Shown here one piece after another: positions 36,217 to 48,947 of a stretch of 64,000 nt of DNA (positions are counted from its first letter, which is position 1; each line of letters begins with the position of its first letter). The stretch spans positions 1,814,001 through 1,878,000 of the forward strand of contig NC_133526.1 of assembly GCF_048544455.1 (NCBI RefSeq), read 5' to 3'. The notes beneath the pieces are model-generated. The model saw nothing but the letters and a program-made list of their open reading frames with translations, was not told where the DNA came from and ran no database searches. Source of the stretch: Silene latifolia (Eukaryota; Streptophyta; Magnoliopsida; Caryophyllales; Caryophyllaceae). Made by a program: the position numbers and the translations under genes.

Positions 36217-36450
36217 ACTCCCTCCTATTCTGAGTAAGTGTCCCATTTGGACATAGGCACGAAAATTAAGGAATATAATTAAAATAATAAAAATTATTGT
36301 ATATGGGTAAGAATATATGAGTTAAATAGTGAGAAGTATTGAATATGATGGGTTATGGGTGGTTGAGGTGGTAAATAAAGAAAAGAGTCAAGGGTAGGAA
36401 AGTAAAAAACCATGTCCAAATATGGCAAATGGGACATCATTTTTTTGAGT
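36217..36450. mobile_element. Stowaway-like MITE, decayed at its right end
   Basis: Starts CTCCCTCCTATTCTGAGTAAG. The right part carries the complementary GGCAAATGGGACATCATTTTTTTGAG, but the terminal GGAGGGAG is not intact. Confidence 0.5.
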
Positions 36451-36460
36451 AACACAATTT

Positions 36461-36765
36461 CAAGCTACAAGTTACTCCAATGGTGAATCCTATTTAGTAT
36501 TAGCTTGATTAGACCTAACTAACACACTTTTTTATTAATTTATTTAATTCTTAATTACTAAATAAAAAATAAATGAGACAACTATTTTTCTATTGGTTAT
36601 ATTTTCTTGTGGGACCATTTAAGCTACTAGCTCCATGGAGCTACTAGCTTAATTTAAGCTAGTTGATGTGGAGTGCTCCAATGGTTAAGCAAATAGCTTG
36701 AAATCTTTTTTATTTGCAAGTAAGTCCTTTTAGATAACCATTGGAGATGCTCTAAAAGCTGAAGC
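36461..36765. mobile_element. Possible MITE with CTCCAATGGT/ACCATTGGAG ends
   Basis: GTTACTCCAATGGT near the left edge and AACCATTGGAGATGCTC near the right edge are inverted complements, with a further TGCTCCAATGGTTAAGC inside. Such ends are common in plant MITEs. I could not fix the borders or find a target duplication. Confidence 0.35.
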
Positions 36766-38278
36766 CTTTAAAAGCTTCCTATTGGCTGCAGCATTTTAGG
36801 AAAAATTCATCCCACGTTCAAGCCTAAATGTTTATTTACCCTCTCTCCTCATTTGGTAATTAATTCTCCTCTCTCCTCTATTATCATATTTTCCTTGATT
36901 AATTACCCTCTCTCCTATTTCCACTACTCATTATTTACTCCGTCACTATATTATTAGTTAATTATTATTATGAATCCGTAATTTTCGACGTCTATATGTT
37001 ACTTTTTTTACTTGAAATTTTTTTTTCGTGAAAGTTATCATGAAAATAAGTGTGAATATTTTTATTTTATTATCCAATAATTTTTATTCTCCAAGTTATT
37101 TACGGTCAAAGTTCGGAAACTTTGACCTTTCAAAAGCAAATGAGGTGAAAATAGGTGTGTGGAGGGAGTATGTTATATAATATGCTCATATGATATGATA
37201 ATAATGATTTTTGTTAAAAAAGTTACCACTAATCACAGTATCTAAATAATTATTTTCACAAAAAGATCACTACAAATTATTATAATAAAAATTACGATAA
37301 AAATATAACATTGTACATTTATAAACCAGAAAAATTATTCAAGGACAAAAATCAAAAAATTATATAAAATGATCCTTTTTTATGAGTAACTTTCATTAAA
37401 AAAATATTAGATATAAAATCAATATAAGAAAACTTGAAAAACCGGAAAAAAAAAATTGAAAAACAGGAATTTTTTTTAAGAAAACGTATACATAAAATGC
37501 AGTAATATATTACAGAATTAGTCAAAGTAAAAGAAAAAAAATCCTATCAAATCGCAAAAAAAATCATCACAACAATAATACTTATCAGTTCTGAAAAAGA
37601 AATGTTGTAGCGAATAGCGATACTGAGCAGATTTTTGCGAAAAAATAAAATTTTTGAAACAGTAAAAAATATTGACATGAAACAGGCAAAAAAACCAAAT
37701 AATATGCTCATAAAGCCATTAAATCGACTATTAAAAAAACAAATATAAATTAGGAAAAATACTTACATTAATTACTTCATATAATACCCCAATAAAATAA
37801 ATTCAAATTTGACTTCTAAAATCCTCATGCAAACCCGGTGTGAGAGGAAAATACGAAGAAAAAAATCAAAAAAAGTGAATAAAGTATTACAATTGGAAAA
37901 TTTGACAAAGACAATAACAAACATATAAATATGCAGGGAGGGTGAGAGATAGAGAGGATTCAGATTTAAGAGTGAGGCTTTTCACATTCTTTTCTTTTTT
38001 TGACGAAGAAAGAGTCACGGTGACTAGGTGAGGCCGTGAGGGTGTGTGTTAAAAGTTGAGTAGGTTAGGTTTCTTTAAGAGTATATGGGTATGTGCCGAG
38101 TCTTTAACACTCACTTTGGCCCATTTAACCTACAACAATGAACGAGGACCAACCATATGAAAATAGCGACTAAAGTCAATAGCCATATAGTATGAGTATC
38201 CCACAAATAATACTCCATTGTTGTTATTTCATTATTTTTATATTTTTAAAATCCACAAAGTATAGTTCGTTCTTTATA

Positions 38279-38475
38279 CTCTCTTATTATTCACTCATTT
38301 CTTCCCCTTCCATTTTGCACAAGAAATAAGAAAATGGTTTTGGACCACATAAAATACTCTACCCCACATACAATTGATTTTGGACAACACAAAACCTTCC
38401 AAAACAAGAAAGAGGGATGAAAATCCGACTATAATGAAAACGAAAAGAGGGAGGAAATGAGTGAATAGGATGGAG
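38279..38475. mobile_element. Stowaway MITE
   Basis: TA-flanked. Ends CTCTTATTATTCACTCATTTC and GAAATGAGTGAATAGGATGGAG are inverted complements with minor changes. It is about 197 bp. Confidence 0.75.
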
Positions 38476-38867
38476 TATACATTTCATTAAAATAGAGGTA
38501 TTCGTCATCACCTTAAAACGAGTCTAATATCATCCAAAATGCCGATGTTGGACAAATTTTTTGATTTTTCCCTATGCATATGCATTCTGTTTAGTCTTAT
38601 TTATAATACTCCGTATTAGATTCGTTTTAAACTTATGATAGGTATACCCGTCTTAAATGATAATATGGGATTTACATGTTTGAACTTTCAGATATTTGCT
38701 TAATATTTCGTCTACTATATTGCTTAACATTATTTTTATATAGACCAAAAGTCCAAAAGGTATATGTTCAGAATAGTCGTGTCATATGATTGTTCGGTTC
38801 CTATCTATTGAAATTAAATGAATTTTACAGAAATCTTCATAATTTGATTGCATTTTTAAAAGCAACC

Positions 38868-38897
38868 CGTGCATTTTTTGCACGGGTATAAAACTAG
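38868..38897 (+). mobile_element. Helitron 3' terminus
   Basis: A hairpin CCCGTGC-ATTTTTT-GCACGGG is followed by TATAAAA and CTAG, then T, the usual Helitron 3' end. Only this end is secure. A TCTACTATATTGC start at 38,711 is a candidate 5' end but lacks a preceding A. Confidence 0.6.
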
Positions 38898-39350
38898 TAG
38901 ACGGAAATGACAAATGGACAGTTATTTAGAATAGGAGGAAGTATTTATTTATTTTTTATGTTATTCTTGAAAAATGCTTTAATTAAAGTTAAATAAATAA
39001 TAGAAACGGAGAAACTAATAAAAAATATTTAACCAAAAATAACAGGGACGGAAATACATGATTTAATAAAATAAATGAATATGTTAATAGTTAACATATT
39101 AACATATCGACATACAACAAATAATTAAAGTACGAAAATAAAAATTCCTAGCCAACATTAGGTAAGCAAATTAAGAATTAATAGCTACTGTCTCGCACTA
39201 ATTTAGTGAGAGACGGCCTCTCAGGAAACCTACGGACTAAACTAAACTTAGCTTGTCAGAAGCAACTACAATTAGCAACTAAACTAATGTTGTTAATTAG
39301 ATGTAATTGCATTGCATTCTAATCTAAATCATGAATATAAATGAACATGG

Positions 39351-41164
39351 TTAACGAATTAGGTCATTTATATCCTTTGAAATTGTAGGGTTTGCTTCAA
39401 AATCCAAATGTTTTTCCAATATGGGTAAAAAATCCATAGGAAACAAACATTTCTCCTTCGTATAAAGCTTTTCTTGAACTCCGAGTGATCCCAAAATCGG
39501 AAGGTTGTTCAAGTTTGCTTCCTTAATATTTTCCTGCAAGTTATAAATCGAATTTTGTCAACTAAATGTTTCATGGAAAAAAAATACATATGATCGATAA
39601 TTGCAACAAAAATAACATCCATCTACGATTACCATAGTGGTAAAAAGCATTTATAGTTAACAAACATAAATATATACCATACCGTCTGTGTTAAATTTTA
39701 CTCTGGTAAACATGTACAGAGTAGTGAGTAATGTAAATTTCTCGTCTTCCGAATTTTGCCACATTTATTGAATTTTATGAGAATTTTGTAAACATTACGA
39801 AAAACTTTTTTATTTTATTTTATTTTGTAACGTAAATTCTGGATTCTTGTAATTGGAATTTTTAAGGTAACAACTTTGCCTATCATTAGGCCTATAAACA
39901 AGGGTTCCACAATCAACAAAATTAGCACGTTTCGTTTATTTCGTTGTTTTGGTCAAGTGTTAACAACATCTAATTAAGCTTAAGTAGCTTTGTCCAATCC
40001 AATAACTACCCTTTCCAAACAAATACTTGACCCAAATAACCATTTCGGCTTTAGCAATTTACATTATGAAACAAATACTTAAAATCGACTCATATGGAAC
40101 TTTTGCAAATAACCACCTTAATTATTCACATGTGTTAAGTTCTTATCGAGCTCATGCAAGTTTTTAAACTGGTCAAGACCCGACTCAAACTCAATTAAAC
40201 GAGCTCAAACTAAATAAATTATATTCGAGGACTCATTAACCCGACTCAATAATCACAAGTTCACAACTAACACACAAAATTATGGAAAATTTGCAAATAC
40301 TCAAAATCACTCATATGGAATAAATGCAAATAACCACCTTAATTAATATTCACATATGTTATGTTCTTTTCGAGCTCATGTAAGTTTTAAACTGGTCAAT
40401 TCACACCCGACTCAAACTCAATCAAACAAACTCAAACCAAATAATTTATAATTGAAAGATTAATTAGAGTAAAAAAGAATTACCTCAGGTAAATTTTGTA
40501 TGGTATTAAGTAAACCTAATTGAGCTTGCAAAAACTTAACATACTTAGCCGCAGCTTGAAACATTTCAGCAGTATTCATCTTAGTACCTCCTGGTACTAA
40601 CTTCCCTAACTCTTGTGTTTTCTCAGTTATCCTCCTTCTCCGTTCCCTCGCCGCCTTACTCTGCGCCGACACCTCCCTCACCTTCCCACCCCCACCACCA
40701 ACACCAGCACAAACATCGAGGCCAAAATGATTATTGTTGTTATTATTATAATAATAATTTTCGGGATAGGAGATTTTGTGTTTCTTAGGAAAAGGGAGGA
40801 ATTGACCCGAAAAGTCTTGGACAAAAGGGTAAGGATCTTCACTAGGAAGGTAAATTGGAGGCGGGTAATCTTCGATTAAAGGGTAATTATCATTAGGGAT
40901 AATTAATTCGTCGAAATGAAGATTATTAGGAGGAAAAAAGTAATCATCAAGATTAAGAAGAGGCGGAGCAGGAGGTGGAGGGATGGAAAGAGGTGGTGGT
41001 GGGTTGAAATCGACGACATTAAAGTCGAAAAGCGAAGGTGGGAGAGGATCAAAACAAAGAAGCTCAGCTTCAGATGGAAAATTATTACCATAACCATAAT
41101 TACCATCATCATGATTATCAGTAAAAGGGTTAATAATGAGGTTAGAGTAATCTAGTAATGTCAT
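39351..41164 (-). CDS. bHLH transcription factor, bHLH52/53-like, two exons
   Basis: Likely a nuclear transcription factor; no target is inferred. Exon 1 is 41,164-40,484 and exon 2 is 39,533-39,351, joined in phase 0, giving 287 residues. The N-terminal half is proline- and asparagine-rich with poly-Asn and PPPP runs, then a Gly run. The bHLH spans about residues 163-217: a basic region QSKAARERRRR, then ITEKTQELGKLVPGG as helix 1 and loop, and KMNTAEMFQAAAKYVKFLQAQ as helix 2. Where classic E-box binders have His and Glu, Gln and Ala appear here, so the protein may not bind a standard E-box. Exon 2 encodes a conserved-looking tail with VQEKLYTKEKCLFP. A TATA box lies 174 bp before the start. 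The intron carries a 221-bp-offset duplication. Confidence 0.9.
40089..40445. repeat. Tandem duplication in the bHLH intron, 221-bp offset
   Basis: CTCATATGGAA, GCAAATAACCACCTTAATTA, GAGCTCATG, AAACTGGTCAA and CCCGACTCAAACTCAAT occur in the same order starting at 40,089 and again at 40,310, with scattered differences. Confidence 0.75.
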
Positions 41165-41337
41165 TGTTGTGTTAGGTTAATGAGGTCAGTAAAATTAGTG
41201 AATTAGCTGAGGAAAAAGAGGAGGAAGTTAATGGGGAGGGGTAAATAAAGGTAATTAATTAGTTGGTTAATTAGAGAGAGATTAGAATGAAGAAAGACTA
41301 AGAAGGGAAAATAACTGCTTAAAATTAACCGCCAGTC

Positions 41338-41345
41338 TTTAAATA
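41338..41345 (-). promoter_or_regulatory. TATA box of the bHLH gene
   Basis: TATTTAAA on the - strand lies 174 bp upstream of the start codon, a fitting distance for a gene with a leader of roughly 140 bp. Confidence 0.5.
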
Positions 41346-43840
41346 GAGTGATTAGTGGGGGAGATTAGTAACTGCCTTTGAGGTTTTTTTGTTGGTATCC
41401 GAGGTTGTTTTTTGGAAGTTAGGGTTTTATGTATTTTTAGTAGAGAATGTACGGAAGTTGGGTCGAATTATAAGGACGGTAAAGTAGTTTTTTTGTGAAT
41501 TTTAATACGATTATATTTGCGATGTTTGGGTCTGAGATATCGAATTTAGTTTTGAGTAATTGAACTAAAAAGAGTGTTTGCTAACTAATTTAAATGCTCA
41601 AGGTTTTTGCACCATTGATGTTGTGTAAAACAAAATTAATTATGAGTATAATCTCTCGTAAAGCCGATTTACACTATTATGGTATATTAAAAAGTATGTT
41701 TTATAAGAATTTTGTATGTAAGGCGATTTTTTATATGAATTTGTGTTTATTTAAAACTTTGCTTAGAGTCGCGTACGTACTTTAAATAATGTTACTTATA
41801 CTCTGTACTCCATTGATATAGTAGTTTATGACAGTTTTCTTTGTTACATGAATGTCGGTCTGTTGCATATATGATAAATTATGCGGAGTAACTTAGAAGT
41901 ATTGAATTCACTCGATTGTATAATTACCCAACATAAGATTTGTTTTCGTAGCATGCAGATATTATGGCTTTTGAAAAAGATATTGGCCAAATTTTAAGAT
42001 ATTCAGCGCTTTTAGATGTTTGACCAATCAATATCTTAATTTTAGTGTTTGGTAACAAGATATTGAAACAAAGATATTTGGGGTCAATATCTTTGTTTTT
42101 TACAATATCTTTTCGCTTACCCCAAAGATATTGGTTAGTATGCATATTGTAAAATAGGAAATTTTTCTCCATTTTACAAAGAAAACTAACAATCTACTAA
42201 TCGTAATCTGCCAATTATCAAACACTCAAATCAATTCTGCTAATTATAATATGCTAGTCAAACCTTCTGATAAAATCTTCCATTTATAATCTGCTTTTGC
42301 AATCTGCTTATGCTGAAATTAATCCGCTGTTTACCAAACAGGGCCTACTCCGTTCTCCTTGGTTATTTGTTTACCTATTCAATTTTAAGGTGTCTCAATC
42401 AATTGTTTACCTTTTTATTTTAGGAATGTCATTGATGGACAATTTAATCCCTGTACACACAATTTGGTCTATTTAATTTGTTATCCAATAATTAGTCTTT
42501 TCCCCTTTCTTTGGTCTTTGTTCCAAAAGTAAACAAATAAACAGAACGAGTATTTTCCATTTTTAATTTGTTTGTGTTTCTCATGATGTCAAAGGCTCAA
42601 AGCAAATTCGAATTGTGTCCTAGCTCAAACACCCACACACACAAGATAAATTCAATGTCAAAATAAAATGACTGCATATTGAATGCCATTAACTCGGACT
42701 TTTGTGTCATAAGACAAAAAAAAAACAGCACGATGATTGTGTAGATTTGGTCTATTTATTTCTTGCTTTTAATGGATTGATTCAAAGATGTCAGATTTTT
42801 TTTGGAAAGATCAATGTACTAAGGTTGTAAGTAATAAAAAGGTGTATTGTATAATTATCTTTGCTTATAGTATAAGACATTATATAAAGACCTGTTATAT
42901 TTTTAATGTAAGTTATGAAAGTTAACATGTTTATGACATCTTGTCAATCACATGTGGTTTTACTCAGAATATCTAAGTAAAATCACAGGTAATTATTTGA
43001 GGTTAATTTACGCAAAAAAAATTGGGTAAAAATGTTATAGGACAATTACTCTGTATTTGTTAGACGACCTAAATCTGCCCCCAAAAATTACTACGTTTGC
43101 CACATGTATGATCGGTTGTTTTATGCATATGCCTATTGACTATAACCTTGTTTAGAAAACAACTACATAGTGTAAATGTTTACCGTTAGAAGTCTGTCCA
43201 CAAATTAATACGGAGTAACTCGTAAGTAAAGTTTATTTCCGAAGAGAACTAGAAAGCTAAAGTTAACACGTTTGATAATAAATACGTAATGACTACTGAT
43301 ATAGTGACTCGTACTCAGTTGAACCAAAAAATAAAAAATAAAAAATAAAAAATATTTTGCTAATAAAAATAATTCTTAGTCAAAGCTTCTCAAGTTCTCA
43401 ACAGAATTTTTCTACCACTCCCTATTTTCTCTCCTCATGTTCCATTATATTCCCTTCCTTCCCGCCAGCTGAATTGGTCTTCTCAACTAACCGCCCTTTT
43501 TACACTCTAAACTAACGAGTCGGTCTTGTGTAAAACCGTTTCGATAAAAAAAACACTCATTAAATTCATATATACCCTTACTAAAAGTCTAAAACAAGAG
43601 TAGCTAGTTAAAAAAAGAACTTATATATGAACATGGTATTTAGGTAAAATAAAATGTAGGATAATTTAGTGTAAATAAAACCGCTTTACATAAGAATACG
43701 GACGGATTAAGGCAATATACTGTATCACTGTTTTGTACAACCAAATACTACAGAATCATTCAACATTCTAACACCATTCTCTCATACAGTACAACAATTA
43801 GATGCCAAATTAAACAATCCGAAAAATCGATCTCATATAA
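41346..43840. other. Intergenic region between the bHLH and DUF547 genes
   Basis: AT-rich without coding signal. A Stowaway MITE lies at 42,348-42,550. The stretch 42,190-42,347 repeats AATCTGCT words and ends in GTTTACCAAACAGGGCC, which looks like one end of another MITE. The rest shows nothing I can name. Confidence 0.5.
42348..42550. mobile_element. Stowaway MITE
   Basis: TA-flanked. Ends CTCCGTTCTCCTTGGTTATTTG and CAAATAAACAGAACGAG are inverted complements; length 203 bp. Confidence 0.75.
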
Positions 43841-46800
43841 TTAAATCCACCAAGGCTTAGTAGCAAGCTCTTGTGAGAAAGCATATCTAAATTTAGAGCA
43901 GTGAGGCAACCATTCAATGATTTGTGACGCTTTCTTTCCGTTGTTACCATCTAGGCATCGTTGGATCGAGTTCTGAAGTTTTTTGTCGACGTTTTCACAA
44001 ACCCATTTCAAGAGGCTGTCTGAACCCATGTTTGCTTCTCGTGCTACTCTTTCGAGAAGTTTTGGTAGGAACACTTTCTTTGATTTCTTTACTATTATGT
44101 TGGTTTGCAGAAACTCCCTCTTTGCCTTTTCTAGTTCTTCTTTTACGTTTGCTGCCGTGTACACCTTCAGCTGCGCGTCAAAATTTAGTTCAGTTCCATT
44201 TAATTCAGTTCACTTCATTTTGTATGACAATTATTTATTTATTTATTTTGGGTCTTAACCAGGGGTATCCCTACCGACAGCTGAAAGCAATTTAATGGGT
44301 TGACCCCTCCCAAGTTTGACCTTTTCATTCGCAAGAGCCGGGAATCGAACTCCAGGCCACTTGTTTAAGATAGGGCGCGGTTTCAGAAAGGAAACTTACC
44401 ACAGGATCAGAAAAGGCACCAGTGCACAATGCAAAGCAAACTGCAGACTGCGAATTAGGAAGACCGAGTTTTAAACTGATGAGTTGCTTCTCTTCTGCAG
44501 ATTTCTTCCTGAATGCAGTTGATAGTATGGTTTCAAGCCACTGTATTTACAGCCAAAATGACAATTAGTTAACTCGAGAAACATCAACAGCCAGTCAGTT
44601 ATCTGGGAGCAATAAATTGCTCGGGACTGTCGGTCATAGAGACACGTGAAATAGAAGAAATCTGTTAGTCAAGGATGAAAATGAAAGTTAGAAGCCATTA
44701 CCCCTCCAACTCGCGTAGTATGAAAGCAGAATATCGAATGCTCTATGGCATTTGCACTTATGACCAGACCCCCTATGTTGTAGGCTGCCTGCACTAACCA
44801 GAAAAACCTGTCAATTTAGCGTCTAAAATGCAATGCCAGAAATCAAACTCGTTTACTCAGTAGTTCATAACTTCGTAAAAGTGCAGTACCTTATGAAATA
44901 GAGCTACTCTTCTCAGTGAGCTATGCGGAATTCCATATGCTAAATACGCCTGCAGAAGACAAGAAACCAAAAAGTTCCGAGTTCAGGGAAAACAAAGTCG
45001 AACACAAATTTAACGACAGTCACATTGATTGAAGTATGATCCATACATACATGCATTATCAGAGAATTATACACATTGATCCAGAATGCAATTTGCGCTT
45101 TGGCCTCCATTTGACTCACATCCACTTTTTCTAGTTGCTCGACGAGGGCTCTGAAAATACACATCAGATTAAATTCAAGGAAACCTTTTGCAGCGCAACA
45201 TTCACAGATTTACAGAACAAACCTGTAGTTGTTGATTGCATAAGAAGCTTGAGAATATTGGTTCTTGTTAGTTGGCATCGACGATATCTCTACCATAGAC
45301 TTGGAAATATGATTCTCGAGGTTGCGACTCTGAGGAGGTAAATTAGCACATGACTTTGAAGGTGGTTTAACTTCTGGCTTTGTCGATACTATACCACAAA
45401 GCCAGCAGTAGACTGCAGCCATAGACCTAACCATTTCCTCGGACAATTTACTGGGACATTGATGTAAATGATCTTTTAATGTCCGCGCACCAGGAGGTTT
45501 GTCTCTGAAAGGCGATTTTCCATCAACCTGAAACATTCTCATAACCAAATACTTTTATACCGATAACTGGCAGTAAGCACACGAGTTTACGATTTGATAA
45601 ATTACCCTGATGACAGCGGAAGAAGACTTCTTGTAGTGGATGCTGCCGGTCTTTACTGTGGAAGGTGAGGCAGTTCTGATCCTGCTGTCTCTATTATCAG
45701 AAGCGCTTTTTAAAGAGAAAGCTCGAAAGGGGAAGTTGTTGGAGGAGCAAAATGCACTCGTGATGATGCTTGGGTGTTTTCTTAATTTGGGTTTAGCATG
45801 AGCAGGAGAAGTCATGCCAGAGCTTTGCTCAGAAGGCGGTCTACTGACACTCTTTTCAAATATGCTCCTGTAAAGTGTAAGAACACGCTGCTCTCGGTTG
45901 GCAACCTCTTCTTCAAGTAATTCAATCTCGCTAATCAACTCCTTCGTCTGTCAATAACAAAAAAAATTCTAAGTCAGCAACTATCAGAATATCCACAATG
46001 CTCGAATGTTCTGTAAAGTTTGGAATACAATGTAAGGATTCAGCAGTTAATCAAAACAGTCGACGATTTCATTTCTTACCTGAGAAGCAGAATGCCTATG
46101 ACCTGGTGATAATGTACTAGAAGTCCGACCAATTGCTTTTTCAAGCATTGTTCGCATTGATTTTTCCTGCTGAAGCCGCATTTGAAGGAGTTGTATCTGT
46201 TATACAAATAAAATAACATCAGACAAAAGATAAATGCCAAAGCTGAAATATAAAAGCCGGTCATATTCCCAAATAAAAGGAACATGAAAACTTACATCCT
46301 TTTCCAAGGAAGCGCGCTGATTTGATGAGCTTGTACTTGAATCAATGGATTGTCCATGAGAAGTTCTTGTAGAAATTGGCGAGTCCTATAGTAACAGGAA
46401 TTCAAGCAATGTTTATTCGGAAAAACTGAACATTCGTAAGTACTCCCTCTGTCCAAATCATTCGTTTACCTTTGTTTAGAAAGCAAAGGTAATCAAGACT
46501 ATACTGGCTAAGGTCTGTTAGCTTACCTGTGGTAAATTATGTTTGCGCTCGACAAAAGACAGAATCCCAACACCCGGAAGTTCACCATTCCTGTCAGAAG
46601 CACTGAAGAGGAAATAATGGGCGCGTTTAGTAAGCAAAAACCTCAAATGAACATAGTATACTTTCACTGATCATACAAAATCAACTTTACACAGCTAATT
46701 TACAGATCAGACAGCATTCAGGCCGCAAACTACGCAACAATCTCCTTTGCTGAATTTACAGATCAGACAGTGGCATACTACCAGACTGAAGAGTTTCAAA

Positions 46801-47260
46801 ATACAACATTTAACATCTCCGTCTTAAGTCTTAACCACTAGACTAGGACATCATCAATACAGAACATTTTAACATCTCCAAACCCAAACTTGTCAGTAAA
46901 CATATCAGTAGAAGACATAAACACAGTCCAAAAACAATAAAATATTCAATTACAACCCATTTGAACAAAACAAACAAAAAAGTGATGTAAAGTCTAAACT
47001 TGTTTATTGAAAGTTAAAACAACAACCCAATAAACTAATTTCCGTCTCAGTCATTTGTTTAGCTTTGATTAAAACGCTCCTAACAAAGAATAGAAAACGT
47101 AAACAAATGATCAGAACGGAGAATGTATAAACTATACAATAAAATTGATGATAATGCAATGTTGTTGTCACCTTCTTGACCTTCTATGTTGCTTCTTTTC
47201 ATCAAGATTTCTCTTTTCAACCAAAATTTCATCTCCAATAACTACTTTCAAGCTCCCCAT
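43841..47260 (-). CDS. DUF547 protein with N-terminal MIP1-type leucine zipper, eleven exons
   Basis: Function unknown in this plant-specific family; some members bind MADS factors or act in stomata and root growth. Exons 5' to 3': 47,260-47,172; 46,602-46,527; 46,385-46,296; 46,196-46,080; 45,947-45,606; 45,527-45,223; 45,150-45,051; 44,949-44,890; 44,788-44,702; 44,540-44,400; 44,170-43,841. Phases close throughout, giving 578 residues. A coiled coil (about 80-165) includes LLQMRLQQEKSMRTMLEKA and ISEIELLEEEVANREQRVL. A serine-rich linker follows. The DUF547 core (about 345-500) includes KAQIAFWINVYNSLIMHAYL, AAYNIGGLVISANAIEHSIF and VCFALCTGAFSDP. The C-terminal region ends WLPHCSKFRYAF...KPWWI. 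The start is the first ATG of a short exon, MGSLKVVIGDEI. A SINE lies in the last intron and MITE pieces lie in the first two. Confidence 0.9.
44236..44385 (-). mobile_element. SINE-like fragment in the last intron of the DUF547 gene
   Basis: On the - strand: AAACAAGTGGCCTGGAGTTCG with box-B-like AGTTCGATTCCCGG, a body with TCAGCTGTCGGTAGGG, and an end AAGACCCAAAATAAATAAAT. Its layout is that of plant tRNA-derived SINEs, with box A poorly kept. Confidence 0.5.
46441..46497. mobile_element. Stowaway end fragment in an intron
   Basis: CTCCCTCTGTCCAAATCATTCG is a typical Stowaway end. The opposite end is missing. Confidence 0.45.
47037..47127. mobile_element. Stowaway-like MITE in intron 1 of the DUF547 gene
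   Basis: TTCCGTCTCAGTCATTTGTTTA on the left and GTAAACAAATGATCAGAACGGAG on the right are inverted complements. It is about 90 bp, like the copy at 15,235. Confidence 0.6.
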
Positions 47261-47509
47261 TAAAACATAAAAAAAGATCAAAACTTTATAATATTAATGA
47301 TTTTTTAAAAGTAACTATTCATCTGGATTTTCATTAAAAATACAAACCCAATTTAACCAAGTTATTTTTGTAAGTATATAAATGTATAAAATCATGCTCA
47401 AGGCTTTTCCTCCAACTAACAATCTAAAGTAGCAGTAAGAGAATTAAATGCAATAGGACATGTAATAAGGACAAGACATTCAGTTACTTGATTTAAAAGA
47501 TGTTGTTTA

Positions 47510-47930
47510 CAATCAACAAATATAAACACGACCGACCGTCTTAAGCTTACAACATGGTCCTAGACACTATAGGTAACGTTCAAAGAACCATATAGCATGA
47601 AATATGTCGTCCTGAACATGTCCGTCTTAAATTTACAACATAGTCACTACAGGTAATATTCAATAAACCAAAAAGCATGAAAGATGTCGTCTTTAAACTT
47701 AAGACGGTCTTAAATGAAATTACGGGTATAAACAATTCTTAATGATTGATAAATGGATTGAAACAAGAAATAAAACCCTAAAAACATCTTAAGTTTACAA
47801 CATAGTCTAGCATTCAATGAACCATATAAAAGCATGAAAGATGTCGTCTTTAAACTTAAGACGGTCTTAAATGAAATTAGGGGTATAAACAGTTTTTAAT
47901 GATTGATAGATAGATTTAAACAAGAATTAA
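47510..47930. repeat. Two to three diverged direct repeats upstream of the DUF547 gene
   Basis: Words such as TTACAACATAGTC, AAGCATGAAAGATGTCGTC and AAGACGGTCTTAAATGAAAT recur. The best pair starts at 47,701 and 47,858 (157-bp offset). A third, more diverged copy precedes them. Confidence 0.65.
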
Positions 47931-48763
47931 AACCCACTAAAAAAGTGGGACAAAGATGCTAAAAATTGCTAAAAAAACTAAACAAAGAAAGCAAAAAAAT
48001 GAAGAGATTGAATTGAATGTGATGAGTTAAGTGACGTTGAGAGCATTGAATGCTGGCATGAACAGTAGGGCATTAACTTCCACCTGCGAAACTGCTGCGG
48101 CCTTCTTTTTTGCCTTCTTGAATTGGTAATTCACTATTTTATGTTTCTCATCATTGATTTTTTTCCGATTCAAGATCCTCTTCATTTTTCTGCTTCATTT
48201 CCAATTCTCGTTTGCCTAATTAAAGGTCGGGATTTAATTTTAGGCAAATCTATCCCTTCTTCATTAATCCTTTATATTATCTAATTTACTCTAAATCGTT
48301 AATTTACTCCAAAGAGATTGGGAGAACTGTAGTTCGATTAGTTTGACTATAATATACTGGGTTTGAGTCGATTTGAATAAGTCTGAACAATAAAGAAATG
48401 ATAAAAATTAATGAAAAGTCCGATATGGCAGAGTTTTAAACTAAGTTTTAATCTTTTTCAAATTTTTTTGACATGTGTTGTAACTTGTATGATTTGTAGA
48501 GTAAGATCTTTCCTATAATAACAAGTCTTCCATGTAATGCACATATCTGTCATAAATTTGCGATGAGTCAAGTTATACTCATTTTGGTAGATAAAACAAA
48601 ATATTACTTCGTATTACTCTCTGCTTTTGTCTTATCTATCTACATAAATAGTATTTCACCGATCACAAATGATTTTTTTTTAAAGCTATAACCGGCCCGG
48701 GTTTGGACCGTGAACACCCCTCGATACATCCACCCTGAAGATACTCATCAAGTTATTAGATTA

Positions 48764-48947
48764 CACAAAATCTCATTATAGACGGCACATATTCGTCTAT
48801 AACTAAATTCGGGTCAAATACAATACCACATTTTTAATATGACAAACAACAAGTGGGATGGTGGGGGCCAAACATATCACCACTTTCAAGCTATTTGACC
48901 TGCCTTTAACTATAGACGAATATATCCGTCTATAACAAGACTAACTG
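48764..48947. mobile_element. Mutator-type MITE with 9-bp target duplication
   Basis: Flanked by ATTAGATTA at 48,755-48,763 and 48,948-48,956. Ends: CACAAAATCTCATTATAGACGG and, inverted, CAGTTAGTCTTGTTATAGACGG. Each end matches one end of the MITEs at 12,492 and 14,398, so all three are one superfamily. Confidence 0.85.

Larger units (their letters stand above)
33351..39350. other. AT-rich intergenic region without a gene
   Basis: No coding signal above noise. A G-rich stretch lies at 33,650-33,785 and CCCGA-type degenerate words at about 35,270-35,940. Stowaway-like remnants and a Helitron end are listed separately. A run of 12 G lies near 34,709. A small hairpin at about 39,190-39,215 (GTCTC-CACTAA) may be a MITE scar. 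Confidence 0.5.

Noticed and set aside
40903-41155. Overlapping open frames on both strands within the bHLH first exon
   Set aside because: Shadows of the asparagine/proline-rich bHLH N-terminus.
41924-42172. 82-residue - strand open frame upstream of the bHLH gene
   Set aside because: AT-rich repeat-like sequence with GATATTG words, no family features and no splice context.
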